A DNA stretch of 64,000 nt from Phytoactinopolyspora halophila (GTDB lineage Bacteria > Actinomycetota > Actinomycetes > Jiangellales > Jiangellaceae). Every line of letters begins with the position of its first letter. Position 1 is the first letter of the stretch. Shown here one piece after another: positions 8,542-16,880 of this stretch. The stretch lies in contig NZ_QMIG01000006.1 in assembly GCF_003287285.1 (NCBI RefSeq), forward strand, positions 1-64,000, written 5' to 3'. The notes under the pieces are model-generated. The model did no database searches and was not told the origin of the DNA. It saw nothing but the letters and a program-made list of their open reading frames with translations. A program made the position numbers and the translations under genes.

Positions 8542-9126
8542 ATGGTGTATGTCCTCACCGTCGACCAGCGGCGCAGTCGACGTGGCCGGGATCTGGTCGG
8601 CGAGGCCGTGGACATGCTCGCCGAACATCTTCCGAACCCGCTCCTGCCGTTCGAGCGGACCGCCGGCGACGAGTTCCAGGGCGTGCTGGCCGATCCCGGG
8701 GACGCCCTGGAGGCGGCATTGGCGCTCGTCCGGCACGGGTCGTGGAGCATCGGCATCGGTACCGGAGACGCGGAGCAGCCCTTGCCCACCAGCACCCGCT
8801 CCGCACGCGGTCCGGCATTCATCCACGCGCGACACGCGCTCGACACCGCCAAACACCGCCCGCACCGCATCGCCGTGAACGGCATCGACGACCGCACGAA
8901 GGATGCCGATGCCCTGCTCACGCTCATCGCCGCAGTCATCGACAAGCGCACCGACGCTGGTTGGGAAGCCATCGATCTGATCGAATCAGGCTGCGGCCTC
9001 ACCGGCGCGGCCGAGCGGCTCGGCATCAGCCGCCAGGCAGTCGGCCAGCGCCTGTCCGTCGCCTTGTGGCAGCAGGAGAAGGACGTCCACCCGTTGGCGA
9101 TACGACTCCTGGAGGAAGCATCGTGA
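8542..9126 (+). CDS. SatD-like helix-turn-helix protein
   Basis: A 194-residue protein. The N-terminal half begins VYVLTVDQRRSRRGRD and contains ERTAGDEFQGVL, which resembles a degenerate nucleotide-cyclase core and is characteristic of actinobacterial SatD-like proteins. The C-terminal third (DLIESGCGLTGAAERLGISRQAVGQRLSVA) is a clear helix-turn-helix. The combination suggests a ligand-sensing transcription factor. The ATG at 8542 is used because conservation begins there. The next gene is a membrane protein about 80 bases downstream, a pairing common in actinobacteria. The function is not known; the family name comes from a Streptococcus acid-tolerance locus. Confidence 0.65.
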   Translation: MVYVLTVDQRRSRRGRDLVGEAVDMLAEHLPNPLLPFERTAGDEFQGVLADPGDALEAALALVRHGSWSIGIGTGDAEQPLPTSTRSARGPAFIHARHALDTAKHRPHRIAVNGIDDRTKDADALLTLIAAVIDKRTDAGWEAIDLIESGCGLTGAAERLGISRQAVGQRLSVALWQQEKDVHPLAIRLLEEAS

Positions 9127-9203
9127 GTACCCGGCTTCAGCAAAACGCACCCGTGCTGCCCGCTCGGGCATAGCCGACGAGGAGCCCGAGGAGGCATCGA
9201 GCC

Positions 9204-9887
9204 TTGACCACCATCGCACTCGTGACGTTTGCGGCCGTCGCCGTGGCCGGAGCCGTCCTGTGGTACGCGATCGACCGCCGGCGCGAGGAGATCCCCACCT
9301 TCGCTCTCGTTCTCGCCTCGGGCGTGCCGACCTTGTTGCTCGCCGCAGCCGCGCTCTTCGCCTTCGCCGGCGACGAGCCCGCGCGGGATCTCGTCGCACT
9401 CGCACGCGTCCTTGCTGTCGCCGCGGCCGTTCCTGGCGGGGCACTGGTCGCCACCACCTTCCTCCGCCTGACCGACCGCGTCCGGAAGGGGCACGGCTGG
9501 ACCGACGCCCCCACCTATCCGGAATCGCCGGCACCGCCATTCAGCCTCGGCACGAGCGTCGTATCTCCTGCCCCGCCACCACCGCCTCCTCCACCACCAC
9601 ATACGGCAGCGTCCGCTCCAGCCACCACGCGGCCACGCTCCCGCGCGGCCGATCCCGACACGTTGCGCGGCGGGACGACCATCGGGGCACTCGAGCGCGC
9701 CGCCGTCGTCATTACGCTGCTCAGCGGCTGGCCAGAAGGGCTGGCCTTGATCCTTGCCGTCAAGGGCTTCGGGCGCTATCCCGAGTTGCGACGGCCGTCG
9801 GCTCCGGAACGTTTCATCATCGGCACGTTCGCGAGCATCCTGTGGGCGGCGGGCGTCGCTGGCGTCGTGGTGCTCCTGCGCGGGTGA
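9204..9887 (+). CDS. Membrane protein paired with SatD-like gene
   Basis: A 227-residue membrane protein with a TTG start preceded by a GAGGAGCCCGAGGAGG-type purine-rich stretch. Three hydrophobic segments at about 3-22, 31-54 and 63-87 are followed by a proline-rich cytoplasmic linker with a run of about ten prolines near residue 130. A conserved C-terminal block (TIGALERAAVVITLLSGWPE, then LILAVKGFGRYPEL) and a final membrane segment come next. It probably forms a transcriptional unit with the SatD-like regulator. No enzymatic motif is recognisable. Confidence 0.7.
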   Translation: MTTIALVTFAAVAVAGAVLWYAIDRRREEIPTFALVLASGVPTLLLAAAALFAFAGDEPARDLVALARVLAVAAAVPGGALVATTFLRLTDRVRKGHGWTDAPTYPESPAPPFSLGTSVVSPAPPPPPPPPPHTAASAPATTRPRSRAADPDTLRGGTTIGALERAAVVITLLSGWPEGLALILAVKGFGRYPELRRPSAPERFIIGTFASILWAAGVAGVVVLLRG

Positions 9888-10025
9888 GCAGCACGCGTGA
9901 GCACTACGGATGCGGCCAGCTCGCTCGCCGCGTGGACAAAAGGGCCCTCGAAGGCGCATTATTAGCAGTCGGGGTCCGAGAGTGCTAGCCCGGACCGATA
10001 CGGATCAGCCCGGGGAGGATCAGGA

Positions 10026-10409
10026 GTGCCCACATACCAATACACGTGTACCGACTGCGGTGAACCTCTCGAGGTCGTTCAGAGCTTCACGGACGATCCG
10101 CTGACGGAATGCCCGACGTGCCAAGGCCGGCTGCGCAAGGTGTTCTCTGCTGTCGGCGTCGTCTTCAAGGGATCGGGCTTCTATCGAACGGACAGCCGCA
10201 ACGAGTCGAGAAACGGCAGTTCGTCGAAGAACGGGACGAGCAAGGACACGAGCTCGTCCGGCAACGACTCCGGTGGCGACTCGTCGACCGGAGATTCGTC
10301 GTCCGCGTCTTCGTCCACGAGTTCCTCCGATTCGGCCAGCTCCTCCGGCACGTCCGGGGGTTCTGGAAGCTCGTCGTCCGCGACCTCCTCACAACCATCA
10401 GCCGCCTGA
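10026..10409 (+). CDS. FmdB family zinc ribbon protein
   Basis: A 127-residue protein starting with GTG. The first 55 residues are the FmdB domain: YTCTDCG and CPTCQG supply the four zinc-binding cysteines, and RKVFSAVGVVFKGSGFY is the family's ending. Residues 56-127 are almost entirely Ser, Gly, Asn, Thr and Asp, a disordered tail common in actinobacterial members. The family has a loose link to formamidase regulation and no firm function. It is followed by the SAF and MscL genes, a conserved actinobacterial order. Confidence 0.9.
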   Translation: MPTYQYTCTDCGEPLEVVQSFTDDPLTECPTCQGRLRKVFSAVGVVFKGSGFYRTDSRNESRNGSSSKNGTSKDTSSSGNDSGGDSSTGDSSSASSSTSSSDSASSSGTSGGSGSSSSATSSQPSAA

Positions 10410-10533
10410 GGTCATCGCCGGCGTCGAGACCGTCGGCCGGAAGTCACGATCGCGACGTCCGTCGAGACCTGGGGTGAAATCTGCCTGTGGATAACCGCCA
10501 CAGGGGAGCGCCAACCGGCTATGGTCGCGCTCC

Positions 10534-11160
10534 ATGGAAGACCGGCGCGGACATCTCACCCGACTGGCCAGGGCAGCGGCACGGCACCGGCGCCTGCTCG
10601 CTGCCGGCCTGGCCGCTGGAGCCATGGCTCTCGCGATCGAGGCGGCCTCGCGCTCCGCACCGTCCGGCATCGACGTGCTCGTCGCAGCGCATGATCTCGA
10701 CGGCGGCACGACGATAAGCCAGGACGACCTCACCACAACGTCCTTTCCTCCCGATGCCGTGCCCGACAGCGTTCTCGATCTCACCGAGGCCACTGGCGGC
10801 ACGCTGGCAGCTCCCATGCGTGCCGGGGAGCCAGTGACCGACCAGCGCCTGCTGGGCCCCTCGCTGCTCGACGGGTGGGGAGACCATCTCGTGGCGGCAC
10901 CGGTGCGAGTGACCGAAACGGGAGCCGCAGCCCTGATACGACCGGGTGATCGAATCAACGTTCTCGCAGCACCGGCCGACGGGCTGAACCCACCGCGTGT
11001 CATTGCCGAAGACGTCCCCGTGTTGACCGTTGCCGATGACTCCACCCCGGCCAAGGGCACCGTACTCGTCGTGGGCGCGACCGCCGAGCAGGCAACCGAG
11101 CTGGCCCACGCTGCCGTCACATCACGGGTGTCGTTCACGATGGGCGTCCCGGATACGTGA
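10534..11160 (+). CDS. SAF domain protein (CpaB/RcpC-like)
   Basis: A 208-residue protein with an N-terminal hydrophobic helix at about 20-38, then a SAF domain: IDVLVAAHDLDGGTTISQDDLTT leads into a segment like those of Flp pilus assembly protein CpaB, and RPGDRINVLA starts the second half. No pilus genes are nearby, so the protein is probably a stand-alone envelope protein. It lies between fmdB and mscL, the conserved order in this phylum. Confidence 0.75.
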   Translation: MEDRRGHLTRLARAAARHRRLLAAGLAAGAMALAIEAASRSAPSGIDVLVAAHDLDGGTTISQDDLTTTSFPPDAVPDSVLDLTEATGGTLAAPMRAGEPVTDQRLLGPSLLDGWGDHLVAAPVRVTETGAAALIRPGDRINVLAAPADGLNPPRVIAEDVPVLTVADDSTPAKGTVLVVGATAEQATELAHAAVTSRVSFTMGVPDT

Positions 11161-11189
11161 TCGGCTCAGCTCGTGGCTATGGTGCTCCC

Positions 11190-11582
11190 ATGCTCAAAGG
11201 ATTCCGTGAGTTTCTCAGCCGGGGCAACGTCGTCGATCTCGCGGTTGCCATCGTCGTGGGCACGGCCTTCACTGCGGTGATCAACTCGATTGTCGACGGA
11301 TTGATCAATCCGCTCGTAGCCGCGGTCTTCGGTGAGCGAGACCTGACACAGGTCGCGACCTTCACGATCAACAACGCCCAATTCTCGCTCGGGCTGATTC
11401 TCGACGCGCTCTTCAACTTCGTCATCATCGCGGCTGCCGTCTACTTCCTGGTGATCATGCCGATCAACAAGCTCCGGGCGCTCAAAGCACGCGAAGCGGA
11501 ACAAGAGGCGGCGGTCGCCGAACCGTCCGAGGAGGTCGTGCTGCTACGGGAGATTCGCAACTCGTTGCAGAGCCGCACCTGA
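11190..11582 (+). CDS. mscL: Large-conductance mechanosensitive channel
   Basis: A 130-residue MscL, a homopentameric channel that opens under membrane tension to release solutes during hypo-osmotic shock. The start MLKGFREFLSRGNVVDLAVA, the pore helix GTAFTAVINSIVDGLINPL, the periplasmic loop and the second membrane helix (LFNFVIIAAAVYFLVIM) followed by the C-terminal bundle LLREIRNSL are all present. The ATG at 11190 fits the family start; an upstream in-frame start at 11157 would add residues not seen in the family. Confidence 0.96.
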   Translation: MLKGFREFLSRGNVVDLAVAIVVGTAFTAVINSIVDGLINPLVAAVFGERDLTQVATFTINNAQFSLGLILDALFNFVIIAAAVYFLVIMPINKLRALKAREAEQEAAVAEPSEEVVLLREIRNSLQSRT

Positions 11583-11610
11583 ACCGCATGTGAACCGAGC
11601 GAGCGGCGAT

Positions 11611-11751
11611 CTACTCCCAGTGAGGAGGCCGTTCCTCGATGAGACGCTGATCATTCTGGGTTTCGTCGTCGCCCCACCCGCGCCCGGTCTCGTCGTCGGT
11701 GATATCGGGGAGAACCACGAAATCGTCCTCCCAGCCTGCAGATGTACTCAC
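11611..11751 (-). CDS. Small conserved actinobacterial protein, 46 residues
   Basis: A short minus-strand frame with a GTG start at 11751 and TAG stop. It encodes an acidic peptide starting (V)STSAGWEDDFVVLPD, with a central DDETGRGWGDDE and ending RLIEERPPHWE. The RPPHW(E/D) ending and acidic, tryptophan-containing body recur in small actinobacterial proteins of unknown function, from memory of the group. It is 85 bases downstream of the giant helicase-like gene on the same strand and may be in its transcript. Confidence 0.65.
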   Translation of the reverse strand: MSTSAGWEDDFVVLPDITDDETGRGWGDDETQNDQRLIEERPPHWE

Positions 11752-11836
11752 GGGAACAGGATAACGAGCGGGTGCCTCGAACGCTGCCGTTCCCCATACG
11801 GCTTCGCCCCATTCATGCCAGATGAACGAGCGCGGC

Positions 11837-14800
11837 TCATTGCTCGGTGCGTGGGGACGCTTCGGCCCGGCCGACCCGAACCGCGTGGCGCAGCACGTCC
11901 CTGGTGCGGGAATCGTCGAGCGGCAGCTCCAGTTCGGCGGCCATCAGATCCACCACCTCCGCGTCCTCGCGAGCCACATCGTCGGACTCGACCCACCGGG
12001 CCAGCGCTGCCAGCTGCCGCCCGGTGTAGTCCGAGATGGTCCAACCGGGAATGATGGACGGCCGCTCCACCTCCCCCTCACCGGTCTCGACGTCGTCACG
12101 AAGCTCGTCATCGAGATCACTAGGAGATCCGGCATCAACGTCGGCATCGGCCGCAGCGACCGCCCAATCGTACGCGTCTGCCGCGTTCACGGCTTCCTCG
12201 TACGCCTGGACCAGCCGCTTCGCCTCTCCTTCGGGATCCGTGGCCCACGCCTCCGCGTATACACGGTGCACACTCCACCCTCGACGTTCGAGAAGGGCGG
12301 GGCGGATGCGCTCCCTCTCACGCACGGACAGCTGCGCCGGTCCACCCGGAGCATCGGTCTCGACCGCGAGAACGAACCGGTCACGCCGGGTCGGATGGCG
12401 AACCGCCACGGTCACGCCCGAGGCCCCCATCCCGCCGTACGCGATGTCGACGGCAGCGCCCGCCCGGCGCAGCCGCGCCGCGATCGCCTCGGCAAGTGCG
12501 TCGACACCGGGAGGGGGAGCGCCCGCGCTGGAGACCGTCGCCTCGTGCGGCAGCCGTCCGCCCTGCTCGACATATGCGAGAAAATCGCGCAGCGCCTGGG
12601 CACCGGAGCTCGTGAGCCGCCGCGGGCTGAGATCATCCGCACCGAACGTCGACACGACCGTGAACCGTTCCCGCGCCCGCGTGGTGGCAGATGCCAGCCG
12701 GCGTTCACCTCCGGGACGCCCCAGAGCGCCGAACCGGTACAGGATACGCCCGTCCACCGAACGCCCGTAGCCCAGACTGAGAATGATCGCGTCGCGCACG
12801 TCTCCGGCCACACGATCGACATCCTTCACGAAGAACGCTTCGTTACGATCTTCCCGCAGAAGATCGGCTATATCGGGGGCGCGCACGAGCGCCCGGCGCA
12901 GCGCCGCGTCGAGGCGTTCGGCGTGGCGAGGGCCAAGGGTGATGACTCCGAGGCTCTCATACGGCCGATGACGCAAGTGCTCCACGACGAGATCGATCAC
13001 CCGCTTGACCTCAACCGACGAGCTGTCGACGGGGTCGTCGCCACCCGTGGGGGCATCGACCAGTTCGAGTGCCACCCGCCCGGACCCCCAGGCTGCGGGC
13101 ACGCTGGTCATCCGCCCGGAATACGTGGTACGTGCCGCGAAACCCACCAGGCGATCGTCGCGCGCGCGATATTGCGTGCGCAGTGCCAATGCCGGCATCA
13201 CATCCCGCAGCGCCTCGACCACCGACACCGGCGGGTCGTTCGCCCACGGGCCTTCCTGCTCGTCCGGATCCGGAGCCGGTTCCACGGCCGTCGTGAACGG
13301 TGGCTGCGCCAGCTCCTCGTCCGCCACCAGCACGACCCGGCCAGCACGCGCCAGCGCCGGAATCGCCTCCGGCACCGGCATGCGTGCCGCATCGTCCACG
13401 ATCACCACGTCGAACAGCCGCCGCGCGGGCAACGCGCCGGCCACCGACAGTGGCGACATGACCCAGCACGGGATGGCCGCCAGAGCGATGTCCGGCGCGA
13501 GGTCCACGAGCCGGCGCGGTGTACGTGGAACGTCCCGCGCCCCTTCGCCCACCAGCACCTCGGCCTGCCCTTCAAACTCGGCACATGCCTCGCGGACGTG
13601 CGTGGCATGGGCGCGCAGCACCCGTTTCGCGCCGTCAAGCACGCGTGCCTGATCGGCCGCTCTAAACTCCTCGGCGAGCCGCCGGTGTTCAGCCAGGTCA
13701 AACCCGCGCAAGGCGGGGTCGGTCGCGCGCCAGTGGTCGAGCAGTGACGCGAACTGGACGTATTCGAGCGTCTGTACCGCACGCTCCGGGCGGACACCGC
13801 GGTTGCGCAGCTCCTCCAGCAGGGGGTCGAGACCGGCGGCATTGAGCTCGCCTTCCAACGTCGTGAGCCGGGGCAGTGCCCGCAGGTGACGATCATCCAT
13901 GGCGAGTGCATTCAGGCGCCGGCTGAGCTCTGCGAACAACAATTCCGGGAACCCACGAGTGCGGGAATTCGCCTCGGCAAGGACGGCAAGGCGACGACGA
14001 ACCTCCGTCATCGCATCCGCCGCCTTTGCCAGGTACTCACCCGTGCGAGGCAACTTCCCGTCCCGGGCCCGCTGTTTCCATTCCTCCAGGCGATCGCGGG
14101 CGGCAATCAGCTGCTGGTGCAACGACTCGCGCTGTTGCCGGCCCGCTCCGCCGGCCAGCTCGCTGGCCCGCCGGCGTAGCCGCCGCCGGGCCAGCAGACC
14201 GGGCTTGCTCGTCATTCCGGCCCGCGCGGCGCGGCTGCCCGTGGCCGCGACGAGATCGTCGAGAGGCTCGCTCCAGATCTGTGTCCCGAACGTATCGACC
14301 GTCGATTTCACCGACGTCAGCAGCTCGACGATCTCCTCGCATTCGGCCACCGTCGACGGCCCGCTCAGCCCAACCTCGACGGCCGCGCGGGTCACGGCGT
14401 CGCGCAACGCGGGAACGTAGGTGTCGCGCAACCCCACGACGGTGGTGGCAAGGGAGTCAGCTGCCGACGGCGTGCGCACATCCGCACCCCACCAGGGGGA
14501 GCCCTCCTTGGTGAGCGTCAACCCTTCGAGTTCGGCATATTCCCGCATCCGGGCACGCAAATCCGAGGGCGAGGTCATCTGCTCGAGCGCCTCGGCCGGC
14601 ATCCGGACCGATGTGCGTGCCCCCTCGGGAGCGGTCGCGATCGCGACCATCGCATCGTAGGCGCTGATGTTCCACGGCTGTCGCGTCCGGTGGACGGCAT
14701 CGCGATACGCGTCCAGACGCCGCCCGTGTTCGGCTGCGTCCCCGTCGCCCTCGCCATCCTCGTGGGATTGTTCCTCGTCGGCCGGTTCCGGCGTTTGCAG

Positions 14801-15847
14801 CTGGCGCGCCGTCGTGACCACGCGTTGCACCGCCTCGCCCGGGCTCGTGTCACCCACGTCGAGGACGAGATCGCCCAGTCCGGCACAGCTCAGGCGAGTG
14901 GCCACATCCGCCGCCGTAGCGCGCTTCGAGCTGACCACGAGCACGCGCTTGCCGCGCCCCATGAGTTCCGCCGCCATTCCCGCGACCGTCTGCGTGCGCC
15001 CGGTTCCGGGCGGCGCGTCGAGGAGAAAGCTGCCCTCCCCGGCCGCGGCCGCGATCGCATCGAGCTGATCGGCGTCCGTGTCGACGGAAACGTATTCCGG
15101 TGTCGCGCGGGTCGGTGGTACCGCGACCGCTTCGCGCGCCTTCTCGTCCCCAGCAAGAGCCGCGACGACGTCATGCTGCGCCAGCTCGCCGCCAAAGTTG
15201 TCGAGATCACGGCTGAGCAACAGGGGTTCGGTGGCAAACGTCGCGAGCACGGCGCGATGCGCGATGGAGAAGCCGTCAACGACATGAGCTGGCGCGAACT
15301 CGCGCAGTCGCTCGACCGCGGTGGTGTATTTGAGCTGACCCGCATGATCACGAAGGTCGTCGGCGTGGAACCGGAGTCCGATCTGGGTGTCGAGCGCGTG
15401 CAGCAGCACCGGGTTGACCATTGGGTCTTCCCGCACCGTGATGAGGAAATCCGTTTCAGCAGCATCGCGAGCCTCGACCGAGGCCGTGCGCAGCAACAGC
15501 GGCGCCGTGGGCCGGTGCGCGAGGAAAGGATTGGACCATGTGGTGATCCCCACTGCCAGCAGGCTCACCACGAGGCCACGCTCCTCGAAGAGCTCACGCG
15601 CCTTGTCCCGTACCGCCCGGGCCGAACGCAGCGCGGAGCTGCGCAGCGGTTCGTGTGGAAACAGGCTCGACAGCGGCACGGGCGCACCGTCGAGCAGTTC
15701 GCGGCGCGCTTCGGGCTCGGCGGCCGCAAGGTCGAGCGTGCCAACCTTGAGATCGCGGAACGACAGCAGCGGATCACGTCCACCCAGAGCGGCGAGCTCG
15801 TCTCTCCACCGCTCGATAACTTCGGTTGCGCGTTCGCCGTGTCTCAC
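11837..15847 (-). CDS. Giant SF1 helicase-like AAA protein with variant Walker A
   Basis: A 1336-residue protein resembling the DUF4011/UvrD-like superfamily 1 proteins of actinobacteria. After a roughly 250-residue N-terminal domain comes DAPPGTGRTQT (278-287), a Walker A in which the usual lysine is Arg284. FDVVIVDDAARMPVPEAIPAL corresponds to a Walker B/DEAA motif reading DDAA, followed by VVLVADEEL. Later segments include ALRTQYRARDDRLVGFA and a C-terminal nuclease-like or Vsr-like domain (FVLAVETDAP, LLERRGWSVHRVY). The helicase motifs look partly degenerate. Cellular role is unknown; DNA repair or defence are possibilities. No toxin or phage genes flank it. Confidence 0.65.
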   Translation of the reverse strand: MRHGERATEVIERWRDELAALGGRDPLLSFRDLKVGTLDLAAAEPEARRELLDGAPVPLSSLFPHEPLRSSALRSARAVRDKARELFEERGLVVSLLAVGITTWSNPFLAHRPTAPLLLRTASVEARDAAETDFLITVREDPMVNPVLLHALDTQIGLRFHADDLRDHAGQLKYTTAVERLREFAPAHVVDGFSIAHRAVLATFATEPLLLSRDLDNFGGELAQHDVVAALAGDEKAREAVAVPPTRATPEYVSVDTDADQLDAIAAAAGEGSFLLDAPPGTGRTQTVAGMAAELMGRGKRVLVVSSKRATAADVATRLSCAGLGDLVLDVGDTSPGEAVQRVVTTARQLQTPEPADEEQSHEDGEGDGDAAEHGRRLDAYRDAVHRTRQPWNISAYDAMVAIATAPEGARTSVRMPAEALEQMTSPSDLRARMREYAELEGLTLTKEGSPWWGADVRTPSAADSLATTVVGLRDTYVPALRDAVTRAAVEVGLSGPSTVAECEEIVELLTSVKSTVDTFGTQIWSEPLDDLVAATGSRAARAGMTSKPGLLARRRLRRRASELAGGAGRQQRESLHQQLIAARDRLEEWKQRARDGKLPRTGEYLAKAADAMTEVRRRLAVLAEANSRTRGFPELLFAELSRRLNALAMDDRHLRALPRLTTLEGELNAAGLDPLLEELRNRGVRPERAVQTLEYVQFASLLDHWRATDPALRGFDLAEHRRLAEEFRAADQARVLDGAKRVLRAHATHVREACAEFEGQAEVLVGEGARDVPRTPRRLVDLAPDIALAAIPCWVMSPLSVAGALPARRLFDVVIVDDAARMPVPEAIPALARAGRVVLVADEELAQPPFTTAVEPAPDPDEQEGPWANDPPVSVVEALRDVMPALALRTQYRARDDRLVGFAARTTYSGRMTSVPAAWGSGRVALELVDAPTGGDDPVDSSSVEVKRVIDLVVEHLRHRPYESLGVITLGPRHAERLDAALRRALVRAPDIADLLREDRNEAFFVKDVDRVAGDVRDAIILSLGYGRSVDGRILYRFGALGRPGGERRLASATTRARERFTVVSTFGADDLSPRRLTSSGAQALRDFLAYVEQGGRLPHEATVSSAGAPPPGVDALAEAIAARLRRAGAAVDIAYGGMGASGVTVAVRHPTRRDRFVLAVETDAPGGPAQLSVRERERIRPALLERRGWSVHRVYAEAWATDPEGEAKRLVQAYEEAVNAADAYDWAVAAADADVDAGSPSDLDDELRDDVETGEGEVERPSIIPGWTISDYTGRQLAALARWVESDDVAREDAEVVDLMAAELELPLDDSRTRDVLRHAVRVGRAEASPRTEQ

Positions 15848-16021
15848 CCCGCCGAGAGTAGTTGAGGTCAGCGCTCAGAGCGACGCGGACAAGCCGTGGT
15901 CAGCAACAATGCTCCAAACTTGCCGGTCGGCTCGCCGGGTGCGGTGCCGGATATTTGTCGCGCTCGCTCCGATTTGTCCAGATCTGTCGGCGCGTGCCGA
16001 CCGGGAATCGTGTCGCGCCGA

Positions 16022-16759
16022 TCAGTGCAGACCCAAAGGCGCGGCGGCCTTTCGCGCCAGCCGTTCCAGATTGTCGCCTCGCGCGTCGATGACGCGCCGG
16101 TAGTGACCGAAGAGCTCGAAACTGACCGCACCGAAAAGCATCGTCCATGCGTCGATGACATGCAGGATCGCCGATGTCGGGGTACGAGCCAACGCCTCCG
16201 CGAGATCCGGAGGAGCGACAGACGGAAAGGTACTCTTCAACGCCTCGATGTCGGCGGCGAGGGCATCGCTGACACCTCCGGACTCGGCCGGAAGCGAGCC
16301 GTCCGTCCGCCCATTTCCAGCCGCCGCATCCAACGCGATCTCGGCCAGGAGCAACGCCACGTCGCTGGCCGGAGCCGCAGTGTCGTCTGGTGCGGCGTAG
16401 CCAGGAACCGGCGATCCGTAGATCAACGCGTACTCGTGCGGATGCGACCGAGCCCACTCCCGGACAGCCCGGAAGACGGTGAGCCACCGGTCGAGATGCC
16501 GCTCCCGAGCAATCTTCGACTCCGCGCGTCTTGCGGCCTCTCCCACACCCTCGTAAGCGTCGACGATCAGCGCGGTGAGGAGGGCATCGCGGCTGGGAAA
16601 GTACCGGTAGACAGCGGAGGACGCCATGCCCAGCTCGCGCGTCACGGCGCGCACCGAGAGCCCGGCAGCACCCCGTTCGGCCAGTTGACGGCGAGCAGCG
16701 TCCTTGATCTCGCCGATCAGCTCGTCACGAACTCGTTCCCGCAAACCACGTGTGGACAC
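16022..16759 (-). CDS. TetR family regulator with WHG domain
   Basis: A 245-residue repressor with a GTG start at 16759. The N-terminal DNA-binding domain (GLSVRAVTRELGMASSAVYRYFPSRDALLTALI) is a typical TetR helix-turn-helix. The C-terminal ligand domain, with HPHEYALIYGSPVPGY and the later LFELFGH-like region (here VSFELFGHYRRV), fits the WHG class. It is divergent from the NAD-dependent epimerase gene, and two matching palindromes lie in the shared promoter region, so it probably represses itself and that gene. Confidence 0.9.
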   Translation of the reverse strand: MSTRGLRERVRDELIGEIKDAARRQLAERGAAGLSVRAVTRELGMASSAVYRYFPSRDALLTALIVDAYEGVGEAARRAESKIARERHLDRWLTVFRAVREWARSHPHEYALIYGSPVPGYAAPDDTAAPASDVALLLAEIALDAAAGNGRTDGSLPAESGGVSDALAADIEALKSTFPSVAPPDLAEALARTPTSAILHVIDAWTMLFGAVSFELFGHYRRVIDARGDNLERLARKAAAPLGLH

Positions 16760-16799
16760 GAGAGCAGTCTGCCACAGCGATGAGCAACGAACTAATTCG

Positions 16800-16863
16800 A
16801 GAGCAGTGCTCTTGACAAATGTCGACCAGTAGTGAACAGTTAACCATGAAGAGAGCACTGCTC
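16800..16863 (+). promoter_or_regulatory. Two TetR operator palindromes around a promoter
   Basis: The same palindrome GAGCA-N-TGCTC occurs twice: AGAGCAGTGCTCT at 16800-16812 and GAGCACTGCTC at 16853-16863. A TTGACA -35 element (16812-16817) abuts the first copy and points towards the epimerase gene at 16881. The copies are 52 bp apart and flank the likely core promoter, a simple repression layout. Confidence 0.75.
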
Positions 16864-16880
16864 ACAGATTGGATACTCGG

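Noticed and set aside
9585-9615. Proline-codon run as a microsatellite or repeat feature
   Set aside because: It lies in frame within the SatD-associated membrane protein and simply encodes a polyproline linker.
11822-13747. Long plus-strand frame opposite the helicase-like gene
   Set aside because: Antisense to a protein with recognisable motifs; no ribosome binding site or family features.
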